From: Arthrobacter sp. E3 | GTDB taxonomy: Bacteria; Actinomycetota; Actinomycetes; Actinomycetales; Micrococcaceae | Assembly: GCF_017353415.1 (NCBI RefSeq) | Contig: NZ_JAFMPX010000022.1 | Location: forward strand, 1 to 59,764 | Reading direction: 5' to 3' | DNA: 59,764 nucleotides | Part shown: positions 1 through 8,340 of the stretch, piece by piece | Position numbering within the stretch: the first letter of the stretch is position 1 | Layout: each line of letters opens with the position of its first letter | The notes under the pieces: model-generated | Seen by the model: the letters and a program-made list of their open reading frames with translations, nothing else | Database searches by the model: none | What the model was told of the DNA's origin: nothing | Translations under genes and position numbers: made by a program

Positions 1-269
1 CAGCCAAATCAGCGCCTATCCCCAATGGTGATTTTTCCGTTAAGAAAGCATCATTAATTGACGGTGAATCCATGGGTGGAGCAACTCCCGTTTTCAAGGG
101 GTGTTGCAACGACCGCTAGAACTCGCCGAGTTCTATCGGTGGATCAAGGCTTAGAGCATATGCCGGTGACGGAGCATCAGGGGCGAGCGGCACAGCATGA
201 GCACGCATAGGGGCGGGATACTTCCAAGTGGACCCGCGCATCGTGGTCACATTGAGCCGGCAAGCCGCG
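1..269. other. Left-edge non-coding stretch with a 19-bp palindrome
   Basis: I see no convincing gene here. Positions 117-135 form a perfect inverted repeat (TAGAACTCG, one base, CGAGTTCTA) that could be an operator or a fragment of mobile DNA. A short open frame ending around position 154 is too small to classify. The stretch lies just downstream of the leftward RpiR-type regulator gene; no clear terminator with a T-run is visible. Confidence 0.4.
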
Positions 270-1139
270 TTAATTCTGGGCCTGGAGGGCAACCCGGATT
301 GGGTCTACACGCCCGAGCCGGTCGACAGCCGAACGGCCCAGCGAATTCGTGACGAGCTCGCACACCGCTTCGAGGAGTGCCAAGGCTGGGACCAGAGTAT
401 CGGATGGCCCGGAGGCCACGACGTCCACGGTGAGCACATGATCCGCAGAAGCGGCCACGGGCGACAACCACCTGTCAGTTACCAAGATGACGATCGCTCC
501 GTGGTCCCGCGCAATTCGCGCCCGCTTCTCAGACACAGCGTCATAGCGCCGAAAATCAAAGATCACTGCCACATCCATGCGGCCGAGATCCTCGAGTATG
601 GCGGCGGCAGCAACCGTGTTTGACGGTAAAGTCTGTATGCCCGGACGCATGGGTGAAAGTTGCGTGAGCAGGTGCGTGGCAAGGATGTTGGAGAATGCTC
701 CACCAAACGTGAGAATCTTGCGCTTTCGATTGGCCAAGAGCTCCGCCACGTGTTCAATTTCGGTGTCCCTGACCATCGCATAGGTGTGTTCTATTCCGCG
801 GATCTGGGCCTCTCTGACCTCCTGGAGAGCGCTCCGTGTTTCTTCTTGACCTTCGGTTACGGTACGCACTGTCTGCGACAGGTTCGACTCGTGCCTGGCG
901 CCTACTTCGCTCCGGAGCGCCGACTGGAAGTCACGGAAGGATTCGAACCCCAGCGTCTTCACGAACCGAAATACCGTGGGGCCGCTGACGCCAGCCCCGA
1001 TTGCCAAGCTGGCGACCGTATCGAGGCCCGCCACTGGATACTCGGAGAGAAGTTTCCGCGCGACTCTTCGCCCGGACGGCGAGAGCTCCTGCATTGCCGA
1101 AGCGATCCTCTCTCCTACCGTTGTCTCAAGACGCTTCAT
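270..1139 (-). CDS. MurR/RpiR family transcriptional regulator
   Basis: A 289-residue protein with an N-terminal RpiR-type helix-turn-helix (about residues 1-78, recognition region GAGVSGPTVFRFVKTLGF) and a C-terminal SIS sugar/metabolite-binding domain (about residues 110-255, including TFGGAFSN). Length and order match the family. I chose the ATG at 1139 rather than the upstream one at 1190 because GGAGGG lies immediately before it. The gene diverges from the permease-ligase-hydrolase-aminotransferase operon, so it is the obvious regulator of that operon. RpiR proteins usually sense phosphosugars, but some control amino-acid or amine catabolism, which fits the neighbours better. Family is clear; effector and regulon are inferred. 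Confidence 0.88.
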   Translation of the reverse strand: MKRLETTVGERIASAMQELSPSGRRVARKLLSEYPVAGLDTVASLAIGAGVSGPTVFRFVKTLGFESFRDFQSALRSEVGARHESNLSQTVRTVTEGQEETRSALQEVREAQIRGIEHTYAMVRDTEIEHVAELLANRKRKILTFGGAFSNILATHLLTQLSPMRPGIQTLPSNTVAAAAILEDLGRMDVAVIFDFRRYDAVSEKRARIARDHGAIVILVTDRWLSPVAASADHVLTVDVVASGPSDTLVPALALLEAVCELVTNSLGRSAVDRLGRVDPIRVALQAQN

Positions 1140-1267
1140 ATACCCTCCGTGATCGTGAAACAAACAGTACAACTGTGTCGTACGCATCACAATATGTATA
1201 GTGTGTTACTAATCACTCGGCCCGCGGTCAGGTTCCGCTGCATCGTCCCGAACGAAAGTTTGCGCAC
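1140..1267. promoter_or_regulatory. Divergent promoter/operator region, rpiR-like gene versus catabolic operon
   Basis: On the minus strand TTGTGA (1187-1192) and TACTGT (1164-1169) are separated by 17 bases, a good promoter for the regulator with a leader of about 20 bases. The -10 overlaps an inverted repeat ACAGT-aca-ACTGT (1164-1176), consistent with autoregulation. On the plus strand TATAGT (1197-1202) could be the operon -10, but its -35 is weak. A second imperfect palindrome spans 1188-1205 (CACAATATGTATAGTGTG). RpiR regulators bind such palindromes; which of these is used is inference. Confidence 0.5.
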
Positions 1268-2740
1268 ATGACCCATTCCCAAAGTCTCCCGCCCCAGACC
1301 ACATCGGTTCCAGGTGCATCGGCGCCGTCTTCTGGCGGTGCAGCCCCCAAACGCCTCCGGCTTTGGGGAGTAGCCGCCATTTCCTTGGGCTTCATGGGAC
1401 CGGTCATGGCCATGTCCCTCAACGGCATCGGCGTCTCCGGACTGGTCGGAAAAGCAGTGCCATTCACGTTCATCGTCTCTTTCTTTGGGACCATGCTCGT
1501 TGCCTATGCATTCATCCGACTCACCCGCTACATCACCCACGCCGGGTCTGTCTATGCGCTGGCAGGATCCACACTTGGTCCACGCGCCGGGTTCTTCGGG
1601 GGCTTTGCCCTGCTGGGAACATATCTCTTCTTTGCTGCATGCATAGCGGCAGCCTGCGCTGTGTTCTTTGAAGCCATGCTTACTCAACTCGGGTTCACTT
1701 TGCCTGCCGGCTTGTGGATTCTCGTTCCCCTTGTCGCCGCGGTCTTCGTGGTCCTCCTCAATATCCGTGAGTCGCGGGTAACCGCACGCACCCTGCTGGG
1801 AATCGGATTTGTGGGTATTGCCGCAATGGTGGTCCTAAGTATTGTCATCATCACAAGCGTCGGCACAGGCAGTGCCCCCGTCTCCACAGGCCTCGATTTC
1901 TCCACCCTCCTGCCAGGCAATGCCTCGATCACCGCCGTCATGACCGCTTCGGTGTTTGGCTTCCTGTCTTGGGCCGGCTTCGAATCCGGGACTACGCTGG
2001 GTGAAGAAACACGAAATCCAAAACGTGTTGTCCCCATCGCACTAAGCATCGCCGTCGTCCTCGCTGGCGTCATTTACACGTTGGTGATGTTTGCACAGAC
2101 CATCGGCTATGGGACAGACGCCGCTGGCCTGTCCGCCTTCGCCAATGCCAGTTCAACGCTGACAGATCTCGGCTCGACGTACATTGGCCCGTGGTTCTCC
2201 GTCCTCATCGCGGTCGTCGCATTCGCCGTCGCGTTCGCTTCGCTGCTTTCAGCCACGGCAGCGGCTGCCCGCCTGCTGTTCGCCTTGGCACGTGATGGAT
2301 TCGGCCCGAAGTCATTCGCCAAGGCCAATCCAAAAACCGGAGTGCCAACGCATGCGGTCGTGAGTGTCACCATCCTGACCATGGGGCTGGCCGCGTTGCT
2401 GGCCATTTTCGGCGCCACGGCAGTGGAGGTCTACTACTGGTACGCAACAATCGCCGTGCTGTGCATGGTTGTTGCCTACGGAATGACCTCAGTGGGCGTC
2501 ATCCGCTACACCTTTCAAAAATCGTCCCCCATCCCGAAGTGGGAGGTAGTGGTACCAATCCTCGGCTTGAGCTACCTTGCATTTGTATACGTTGTCCAGG
2601 TAGCAGGCCAGGAACCCCCCTTTAGTTACTTCCCTTGGATCGCGGGAGGTTGGTGCCTAATAGGACTCCTGATCGTGCTCGCCAAACCTTCCCTGGCCGA
2701 CCGAATCGGCAAACGACTCACCCTAGAGGACCTGAACTGA
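1268..2740 (+). CDS. APC superfamily amino-acid/amine permease
   Basis: 490 residues, about 12 predicted membrane segments after a roughly 30-residue Ala/Pro/Ser-rich cytoplasmic tail. The first helix carries the APC hallmark GFMGPVMAMSLNGIG, and the loop E-TRNPKR-VP after helix 6 is typical of APC transporters. It probably imports the amino acid or amine used by the enzymes downstream. The start has no obvious Shine-Dalgarno. The stop overlaps the next start (TGATG at 2738-2742), so it is translationally coupled to the ligase gene. Substrate cannot be read from the sequence. Confidence 0.9.
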   Translation: MTHSQSLPPQTTSVPGASAPSSGGAAPKRLRLWGVAAISLGFMGPVMAMSLNGIGVSGLVGKAVPFTFIVSFFGTMLVAYAFIRLTRYITHAGSVYALAGSTLGPRAGFFGGFALLGTYLFFAACIAAACAVFFEAMLTQLGFTLPAGLWILVPLVAAVFVVLLNIRESRVTARTLLGIGFVGIAAMVVLSIVIITSVGTGSAPVSTGLDFSTLLPGNASITAVMTASVFGFLSWAGFESGTTLGEETRNPKRVVPIALSIAVVLAGVIYTLVMFAQTIGYGTDAAGLSAFANASSTLTDLGSTYIGPWFSVLIAVVAFAVAFASLLSATAAAARLLFALARDGFGPKSFAKANPKTGVPTHAVVSVTILTMGLAALLAIFGATAVEVYYWYATIAVLCMVVAYGMTSVGVIRYTFQKSSPIPKWEVVVPILGLSYLAFVYVVQVAGQEPPFSYFPWIAGGWCLIGLLIVLAKPSLADRIGKRLTLEDLN

Positions 2741-4044
2741 TGACGAACACTACGGATGAACTCATCTTCTTAGCAACCACCGACATCGCTGCCGTCACCA
2801 AAGGGCGTGCCATGCGCCTCGCCGACTTTAACCGAGACTCCTCCCTGGGGTGGGTTCCCGCAAATCTCGGCATAGGCCCGTTCGGACACATCGCCGAGGG
2901 CATCCCATTCGGGTCTTCAGGAGACCTGCGCTTGAAACCGGACCACTCATCACTGACAAGGATCGATGGCATCCCCAACCAGCCACCCGTCTCCATCGCT
3001 TTTGCCGATATTGTCGAGACTGACGGCTCCCCTTGGAAGAATTGCCCACGCAACTTCCTTCGAAAGGTAATTGAGGACCTGCGAACCGAATATGGCCTTG
3101 GTGTTGAGGCGGCATTCGAACACGAATTCACTGACATGTCAGCGCCATCCACCCCAACACACCCATTTTCGTTGGCAGCGTTCCGTGACGCTGAACCCAT
3201 CGGCTCCGAAGTGATGGCCACTTTTGCCCGAGCTGGTATGGACCCCGAATGCTGGCTTCCGGAGTACGGTCCGCACCAATATGAGGTGACGGTGGGGCGA
3301 ACGGACGCCTTGGCTGCAGCGGACCGCGCCATCCTTGTACGCGATACTGTCCGGGCGCACTACACCGCCAGAGGCCGCAAGGTCTCCTTCTCCCCCGTTG
3401 TAACCCCCGGTGGTGACGGAACAGGCGTCCACGTGCATTTCGGATTGGACGACCTTGACGGCAATTCATTGGTTTTCGATGGGAGCCAGCCAGGCAGGGT
3501 GTCCGAGCTGGCAGCCAGGTTTGCGGCAGGAATCGTCAGGTACGCGCCCGCCATGGCGGCCCTCTACGCGCCGCTGCTGATTTCCTATCAACGACTGATC
3601 CCCAACAAGTGGTCAACAGCACGGGCTTTTCTGGGACTGCAGAACCGGGAGGCGCTGCTGCGCATCGCCCCCACCAATGAGATCGACGGACGCGATCCGA
3701 AGTCACAATTGCACTTTGAGTTCCGTGGTGCCGACATCGGTGCGAATCCTTGGTTGCTTTTGGGAAGCCTCCTGCGTGCTGGCCTGGAAGGTCTTCGCCA
3801 AAATCTCGATCCAGCCCCCGTCATAGAGGGCGATCTCGACTTGGACGGCAAACACTCCGACCTGGCCGAGCTTCCTGCCAGTCTCGACGAAGCCCTCACC
3901 GCACTCATGGCGGACAAGACCGTCTCTGGATGGTTTTCCACTGAATTTTTGCAAACCTTCCTTGCGATCAAACGCGACGAGATCGCCCATTTGAAGGATC
4001 ACTCCATGACAGAACAATGTGAGGCTTACTCGAATGTTTACTAA
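2740..4044 (+). CDS. Glutamine synthetase-family ligase (gamma-glutamyl-amine synthetase-like)
   Basis: 434 residues with the GS fold: N-terminal beta-grasp part (GDLRLKPD near residue 65) and catalytic domain. Conserved GS residues are present: FEHEF (metal Glu pair), PEYGPHQYEV (two further metal Glu), GTGVHVHFG (ammonia/ATP-loop His) and FEFRGADIGANPW (Arg for ATP/phosphate), so it should be active. It lacks the canonical biosynthetic GlnA context and is shorter than true GSI. In the family such enzymes ligate glutamate to an amine (PuuA, GlnA3). Start ATG 2740 has AGAGGA upstream and overlaps the permease stop. The next gene starts inside its 3' end. The ligase assignment to a specific amine is inference. 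Confidence 0.85.
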   Translation: MTNTTDELIFLATTDIAAVTKGRAMRLADFNRDSSLGWVPANLGIGPFGHIAEGIPFGSSGDLRLKPDHSSLTRIDGIPNQPPVSIAFADIVETDGSPWKNCPRNFLRKVIEDLRTEYGLGVEAAFEHEFTDMSAPSTPTHPFSLAAFRDAEPIGSEVMATFARAGMDPECWLPEYGPHQYEVTVGRTDALAAADRAILVRDTVRAHYTARGRKVSFSPVVTPGGDGTGVHVHFGLDDLDGNSLVFDGSQPGRVSELAARFAAGIVRYAPAMAALYAPLLISYQRLIPNKWSTARAFLGLQNREALLRIAPTNEIDGRDPKSQLHFEFRGADIGANPWLLLGSLLRAGLEGLRQNLDPAPVIEGDLDLDGKHSDLAELPASLDEALTALMADKTVSGWFSTEFLQTFLAIKRDEIAHLKDHSMTEQCEAYSNVY

Positions 4045-5206
4045 GCACGTCTCGGCTCTCGAGTGGATCAATGAGATTGATCTCGTGGACCACCACTGCC
4101 ATGGCGTCATTGACGCGAACCTGGACCGCTCCGGGTTTGAAGCGCTAATCACCGAATCCGATGCTCCGGCTCCCGCGGGGACCACGTTCTTCGACACACA
4201 ACTCGGTTTCGCTGTGCGCGGCCACTGTGCACCTGTCTTGGGGCTGGAGCCGTTCGCTACACCCGAAGCCTACCTGCGACGCAGGAAAGAGCTGGGGGGT
4301 GCCGAGGCCAATGCGCGGTTCCTGGCAGAAGCTAATATCAACACCTACATTGTCGAAACCGGGCACCGGGGTGACGAGATCCTCTCCCCTGAGGGCATGG
4401 GCGCCCGCGCCCATGCCAACTTCGCAGAAGTGGTGCGGCTCGAGCGCCTCGCAGAAGAACTGCTCGAAGCAGGACAGGCAGTCGAGGGTTTTCGCACCGC
4501 GTATGGCCATCTGTTGGATAGAAGGCTGACCACAGCTGTGGGCGTGAAGTCAATCGCGGCCTACCGCGTTGGGCTGGATTTCACCCCCGGGCCACCGTCC
4601 GACGCCGACGTAGACCGGGCCCTCACCCGTTGGTTCGCCCAAGCCGCAGAAAAGGACAGCTCCAGACTTACGGATGAAACGCTCATACGATTTGTGCTGT
4701 GGGAAGCTGTTCAGCGCAAAGTTCCGATTCAATTTCACATCGGCTACGGTGACCCCGATGTTGATCTCCACCGCTGCAACCCGTTGCTTCTGACCGAGTT
4801 TATGCGCCGAACACGCGGCAGCGGCGCGACGGTGCTTCTGCTGCACTGCTACCCATTTCATCGCGAAGCCGGGTACCTCGCCCACGTTTTCGAGCACGTC
4901 TACTGTGACGTGGGACTGGCTGTGAATTATTCCGGGGCTCAAGCGGAACAGATCATTGCGGAGTCTCTCGAGCTGACCCCGTTCCACAAAGCCCTGTTCT
5001 CCTCCGATGCCTTCGGGGCATCCGAGTTGTACTACCTGGGTGCAAAGCAGTTCAGGACCGGCCTGGCCCGGACCTTGGATCGATGGTCAGCCGCCGAGGG
5101 GTGGCCAGAGACCGAACAACGCCGCATTGCGATGCTCATCGGCTCAGAGAATGCGCACCGCGTCTACAGCCTAGACAAGCCTCCCTCCCAGGGTTCGCGG
5201 CAGTGA
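4034..5206 (+). CDS. FluG/NodGS-type amidohydrolase
   Basis: 390 residues of the amidohydrolase_2 metal-dependent hydrolase fold. Visible metal ligands are VDHHCHG (HxH, near residue 15-20), FHIGYG, LLHCYPFHREAGYLAH and the late Asp in FSSDAFGASELYYLGA. This last block is very like the N-terminal half of fungal FluG and plant NodGS, which fuse this domain to a GS domain. Here the two are separate but overlapping genes: ATG 4034 (with GTGAGG nine bases upstream) lies 11 bases inside the ligase gene. An alternative GTG start at 4019 lacks a good ribosome site. Its substrate is unknown; a glutamylated or deaminated intermediate of the operon pathway is the natural guess. Confidence 0.85.
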   Translation: MFTKHVSALEWINEIDLVDHHCHGVIDANLDRSGFEALITESDAPAPAGTTFFDTQLGFAVRGHCAPVLGLEPFATPEAYLRRRKELGGAEANARFLAEANINTYIVETGHRGDEILSPEGMGARAHANFAEVVRLERLAEELLEAGQAVEGFRTAYGHLLDRRLTTAVGVKSIAAYRVGLDFTPGPPSDADVDRALTRWFAQAAEKDSSRLTDETLIRFVLWEAVQRKVPIQFHIGYGDPDVDLHRCNPLLLTEFMRRTRGSGATVLLLHCYPFHREAGYLAHVFEHVYCDVGLAVNYSGAQAEQIIAESLELTPFHKALFSSDAFGASELYYLGAKQFRTGLARTLDRWSAAEGWPETEQRRIAMLIGSENAHRVYSLDKPPSQGSRQ

Positions 5207-6477
5207 CGATGACAGATTCCCAAGCTGCCCTCGCCGACCTCGCTGCAAAGTGGAGCTCAGCTCTGGAACGTGAGTTGCCTGCTGCACTCGAGTTGCGAAG
5301 GGCGCTTCATCGGAATCCCAGAGGGTCGGGCAACGAACAGGATACTGCTGCCAGGCTTGAGCGAGAACTGGCGGGTTTCGTCAATCTGCAGCCTGTCGCA
5401 GGTACCGGTCGTGTTGGCCGGGTTGGACCTCTCCAAGGTCCTGCCGTTGGACTGCGGGCAGAACTTGACGCTCTGCCCATGACGGAGCGTGCCCATGCTT
5501 TTGCCTCAACCAACGGAAGCATGCATGCATGCGGACATGACGTGCACCAAGCTGCACTGGTTGCACTGGTCCGTGCCTCAGCTGGTTTCGACCTCCCCGT
5601 TGGGCTGGTTCCGCTGCTCCAGCCGCGCGAAGAGACTTATCCGTCCGGTGCCCTGGACATAGTTGGAGCGGGAGTGTTGCAGGACTTCGAGATAGCGCAC
5701 ATGATCGCAGCCCATGTTCATCCCGCCGTCCGACCCGGTGCAATCGCTATTGGAAGTGGCTTCATCAATGCTGCCGCAGACGAAATCACCATCACCGTGC
5801 AAGGCCGCGGCGGACACGGCGCCTACCCCAACGAGGCAACTGACGCGGTGGCAGCCATTGCTCACATCGCCATTGGGCTGCCCGAGGTGGTCAGACGGAC
5901 CGTGCCCCCGCTGCGACCTGCGATCATCAGCATTGGCACCATGACAGCAGGCGAAGGAGCTGCAAACGTCCTCCCTGGTGAAGCTCGCATCCGCGCTACA
6001 ATGCGAACCACCACTCCTGCAGACCGCGAAGCCCTGCTTATAGCCGTGGAAGTCCTGGCCACACACCAGGCCGCAGCCTACGGGACTGAAGCCGTCGTCG
6101 ACATCCAGCATGGCGAACCCGTGCTGCTCAACGACGCGATACTGGCAGACTATGCTGACGATTGGCTGGCCCGACTCGGCATCGATGGTGCAGAGCCCAT
6201 GCGCTCGCTGGGAGCCGACGATTTTTCCTACTACTGCGATGCCGTTCCGTCGGTCATGTGTTTCGTAGGGGTTGAAACTGCCGGCGTAGATCCTCAACCT
6301 CCCCTACACCATCCCCAATTCCTTCCCACCGAAGCTGCCGTCGGTGCTGTAGCCCAAGCATTGCTCGCCGGATATCTTGCAGGCGCCGAGCGCATCCTTG
6401 GCCACGAGCACCACCGCTCCCAGTTTTTGGAGGGTGTACCTTCATCGCCGGTGCCCTCGTTGTCCGCGAATGATTAA
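5203..6477 (+). CDS. M20 family (M20D) amidohydrolase
   Basis: About 424 residues. The M20D signature HACGHDVHQ supplies Cys and His metal ligands, followed by the PREETYPSG Glu pair, AHVHPAV, the dimerisation-domain GRGGHGAYPNEATDAV and a C-terminal ADDFSYY. Family members hydrolyse N-acyl or N-conjugated amino acids (hippurate, IAA conjugates, peptidoglycan fragments). In this operon it could release glutamate from a gamma-glutamyl intermediate. GTG 5203 overlaps the previous stop (GTGA); ATG 5209 is equally possible. Family assignment is firm, substrate unknown. Confidence 0.88.
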   Translation: MTMTDSQAALADLAAKWSSALERELPAALELRRALHRNPRGSGNEQDTAARLERELAGFVNLQPVAGTGRVGRVGPLQGPAVGLRAELDALPMTERAHAFASTNGSMHACGHDVHQAALVALVRASAGFDLPVGLVPLLQPREETYPSGALDIVGAGVLQDFEIAHMIAAHVHPAVRPGAIAIGSGFINAAADEITITVQGRGGHGAYPNEATDAVAAIAHIAIGLPEVVRRTVPPLRPAIISIGTMTAGEGAANVLPGEARIRATMRTTTPADREALLIAVEVLATHQAAAYGTEAVVDIQHGEPVLLNDAILADYADDWLARLGIDGAEPMRSLGADDFSYYCDAVPSVMCFVGVETAGVDPQPPLHHPQFLPTEAAVGAVAQALLAGYLAGAERILGHEHHRSQFLEGVPSSPVPSLSAND

Positions 6478-6492
6478 CGAAGGAGCATAAGC

Positions 6493-7830
6493 ATGTCCAG
6501 TCCCTCCCTCTATTGCCATGATGAGCAGGCCATTGCCGGAGTCGAGAAACTGCGCTTCTTTCCACTCGCTGTCGAATCCGGCCGCGGCTGCGTGCTAGTG
6601 GAACCGGGTGGCCGCGAACTGCTCGACTTCAGCGCCAGCTGGACAGCCTCCGGCATGGGACACGGCCATCCGGACATCGTGTCCGCCGTGTCAAAGGCGA
6701 TCGCAACCGCTCCTGGCGCGTCCATCCTCTCCATGACCCACCCCGACGGCGTTGCTCTCGCGGAGCAGCTTCTGGCCTTGGTGCCGTCGAGACCCAGCCT
6801 GGACGGTCCACGACGCGTATATCTTGGGCATGCGGGAAGTGACGCCAACGATGTTGCATTGAGAGGTTGCCGCCACGCAACGGGGCGCTCCGGCGTCATC
6901 GCTTTCCAAGGCGGTTACCACGGCGGTTTGGGGATTGCCCAAGGAGTTTCCGGCATTCATGTTGACTCAGGTTCACCGGCGGATCCCCATGTCACTTTTG
7001 CCCCGTATCCAGCCTCCTATCAACCCCATACCGGTGATGCCGCCACCGTGGTGCCCGAAACTCTGCGCCGCGTGCGGCTGGCTCTGGCCGCCCGCACCAT
7101 AGCCGCCGTCATCGTTGAGCCACTGCAGTCCGATGGGGGCCTGCTGGTCCCGCCACCCGGATTCCTCGAAGGACTGCGCCAGCTCTGCGACGAATATGGG
7201 AGCTACCTCATCTTCGACGAGGTCAAGGTTGGCTTGGGCCGGACCGGCTTTCTGCACGCGTTCGAACACGACGGCGTTGTTCCCGACATCATCACACTGG
7301 GCAAGGCCCTCGGCGGCGGACGTCCGCTGTCGGCCGCCATCGGCCCGGCCGCTGTCCTTGACCACCCCACCGCTTCCGCGCTCATGACAACTGTGGGCAA
7401 TCCAGTCTCCTGCGCCGCTGGACGCGCGGTACTCGAGCTCCTGGAAGAAGGAGAGCCTGTCCGAAATGCGGCGGAGCGCGGTAAACAGTTGTCCGGACTT
7501 CTACACGCATACGCCTGTGCCCCAGTGAGGCCCGGTTCAGCCCACGTCGGCGACGTGCGTGGCCGCGGGTTGTCAATCGGTGTCGAGATCGTTAAAAGCC
7601 GTGATGGAAAAATGCCCGATGACAAGCTCACGGCGAAGACAGCCTTCCGTGCGTGGGAATTGGGCCTGGTGGCCTACCCGGTCCGGGGCAATGTCCTCGA
7701 GTTGACACCTCCCCTGACGGTCTCCGAGCTGGAAATCGAACGAGGAGTTGAATTGTTGACCCGAGCCATCGATGATGCTGCGCTGGGGGTGGTGTCCGAT
7801 GCCGCCATCGAACCATACTCAGGGTGGTGA
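6493..7830 (+). CDS. Class III (acetylornithine/GABA-type) aminotransferase
   Basis: 445 residues, full length for fold-type I class III enzymes. The PLP-binding Asp is in IFDEVKVGLGRTG and the Schiff-base Lys in TLGKALGGGRPLSA; GHGHPDI near the N terminus is also typical. It would transaminate the terminal amino group of the operon's substrate with 2-oxoglutarate or pyruvate as acceptor. AAGGAG (6479-6484) sits eight bases before the ATG. It is the last gene before the strong hairpin at 7933-7972. Confidence 0.92.
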   Translation: MSSPSLYCHDEQAIAGVEKLRFFPLAVESGRGCVLVEPGGRELLDFSASWTASGMGHGHPDIVSAVSKAIATAPGASILSMTHPDGVALAEQLLALVPSRPSLDGPRRVYLGHAGSDANDVALRGCRHATGRSGVIAFQGGYHGGLGIAQGVSGIHVDSGSPADPHVTFAPYPASYQPHTGDAATVVPETLRRVRLALAARTIAAVIVEPLQSDGGLLVPPPGFLEGLRQLCDEYGSYLIFDEVKVGLGRTGFLHAFEHDGVVPDIITLGKALGGGRPLSAAIGPAAVLDHPTASALMTTVGNPVSCAAGRAVLELLEEGEPVRNAAERGKQLSGLLHAYACAPVRPGSAHVGDVRGRGLSIGVEIVKSRDGKMPDDKLTAKTAFRAWELGLVAYPVRGNVLELTPPLTVSELEIERGVELLTRAIDDAALGVVSDAAIEPYSGW

Positions 7831-7932
7831 CGGGCTGCTCACCAAGAAGCCGCCTGCACCGACCCGGAATCGTTTCCGCCATCGCTTAACCGGGAGCACC
7901 GGCATTCTCCGCTCCGACGTACAAACAACAAA

Positions 7933-7972
7933 AAACGCTCCGGCACGCATTTTCATGCGTGCCGGAGCGTTT
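7933..7972. terminator. Strong bidirectional terminator between operon and tRNA-Lys
   Basis: An 18-bp perfect stem (AAACGCTCCGGCACGCAT and its complement) with a TTTC loop. Runs of A upstream and T downstream let it act in both directions: it ends the catabolic operon on the plus strand and tRNA-Lys on the minus strand. Confidence 0.9.
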
Positions 7973-7980
7973 CTCCCAAG

Positions 7981-8053
7981 TGCACCCCTCGGGACTTGAA
8001 CCCGAAACCCATTGATTAAGAGTCAATTGCTCTGCCAATTGAGCTAGAGGTGC
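7981..8053 (-). tRNA. tRNA-Lys (anticodon CUU)
   Basis: On the minus strand a full cloverleaf can be drawn: acceptor GCACCTC/GGGGTGC with discriminator A, D-arm TAGCTCAATTGGCAGAGCA, anticodon stem ATTGA/TCAAT around loop CTCTTAA (anticodon CTT), and T-arm TCGGGTTCAAGTCCCGA. CCA is not encoded. It reads toward the terminator at 7933-7972. Confidence 0.97.
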
Positions 8054-8340
8054 ATTTTATGCGACCCGCAGAGCATCGGCGAGATACTCATACGGGCCTA
8101 ACCGCCGCTAACTTTGAGAAAAGCGCCTTGGCTATCAAGAACAATACCTGTACCTAGTTCGAATTCCCGCATCGACAACACCATCTGAGCCTCAAGTCAC
8201 ACAGCTACGGCAACCGCCCGTCCCGTTGCTTGCGCGCCAGGCTCCATGGTGCGCTTGAGCCAGTCGGCATGGAAAGGCCGTACTGGGCGACACAAGGGAA
8301 GAGCATGTATCGGCTTTCGCTTTGGCACTAGCCTTGGACT

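Noticed and set aside
7981-8053. tRNA-Lys as an att site with a partner repeat
   Set aside because: No second copy of the tRNA 3' end found by eye within the window.
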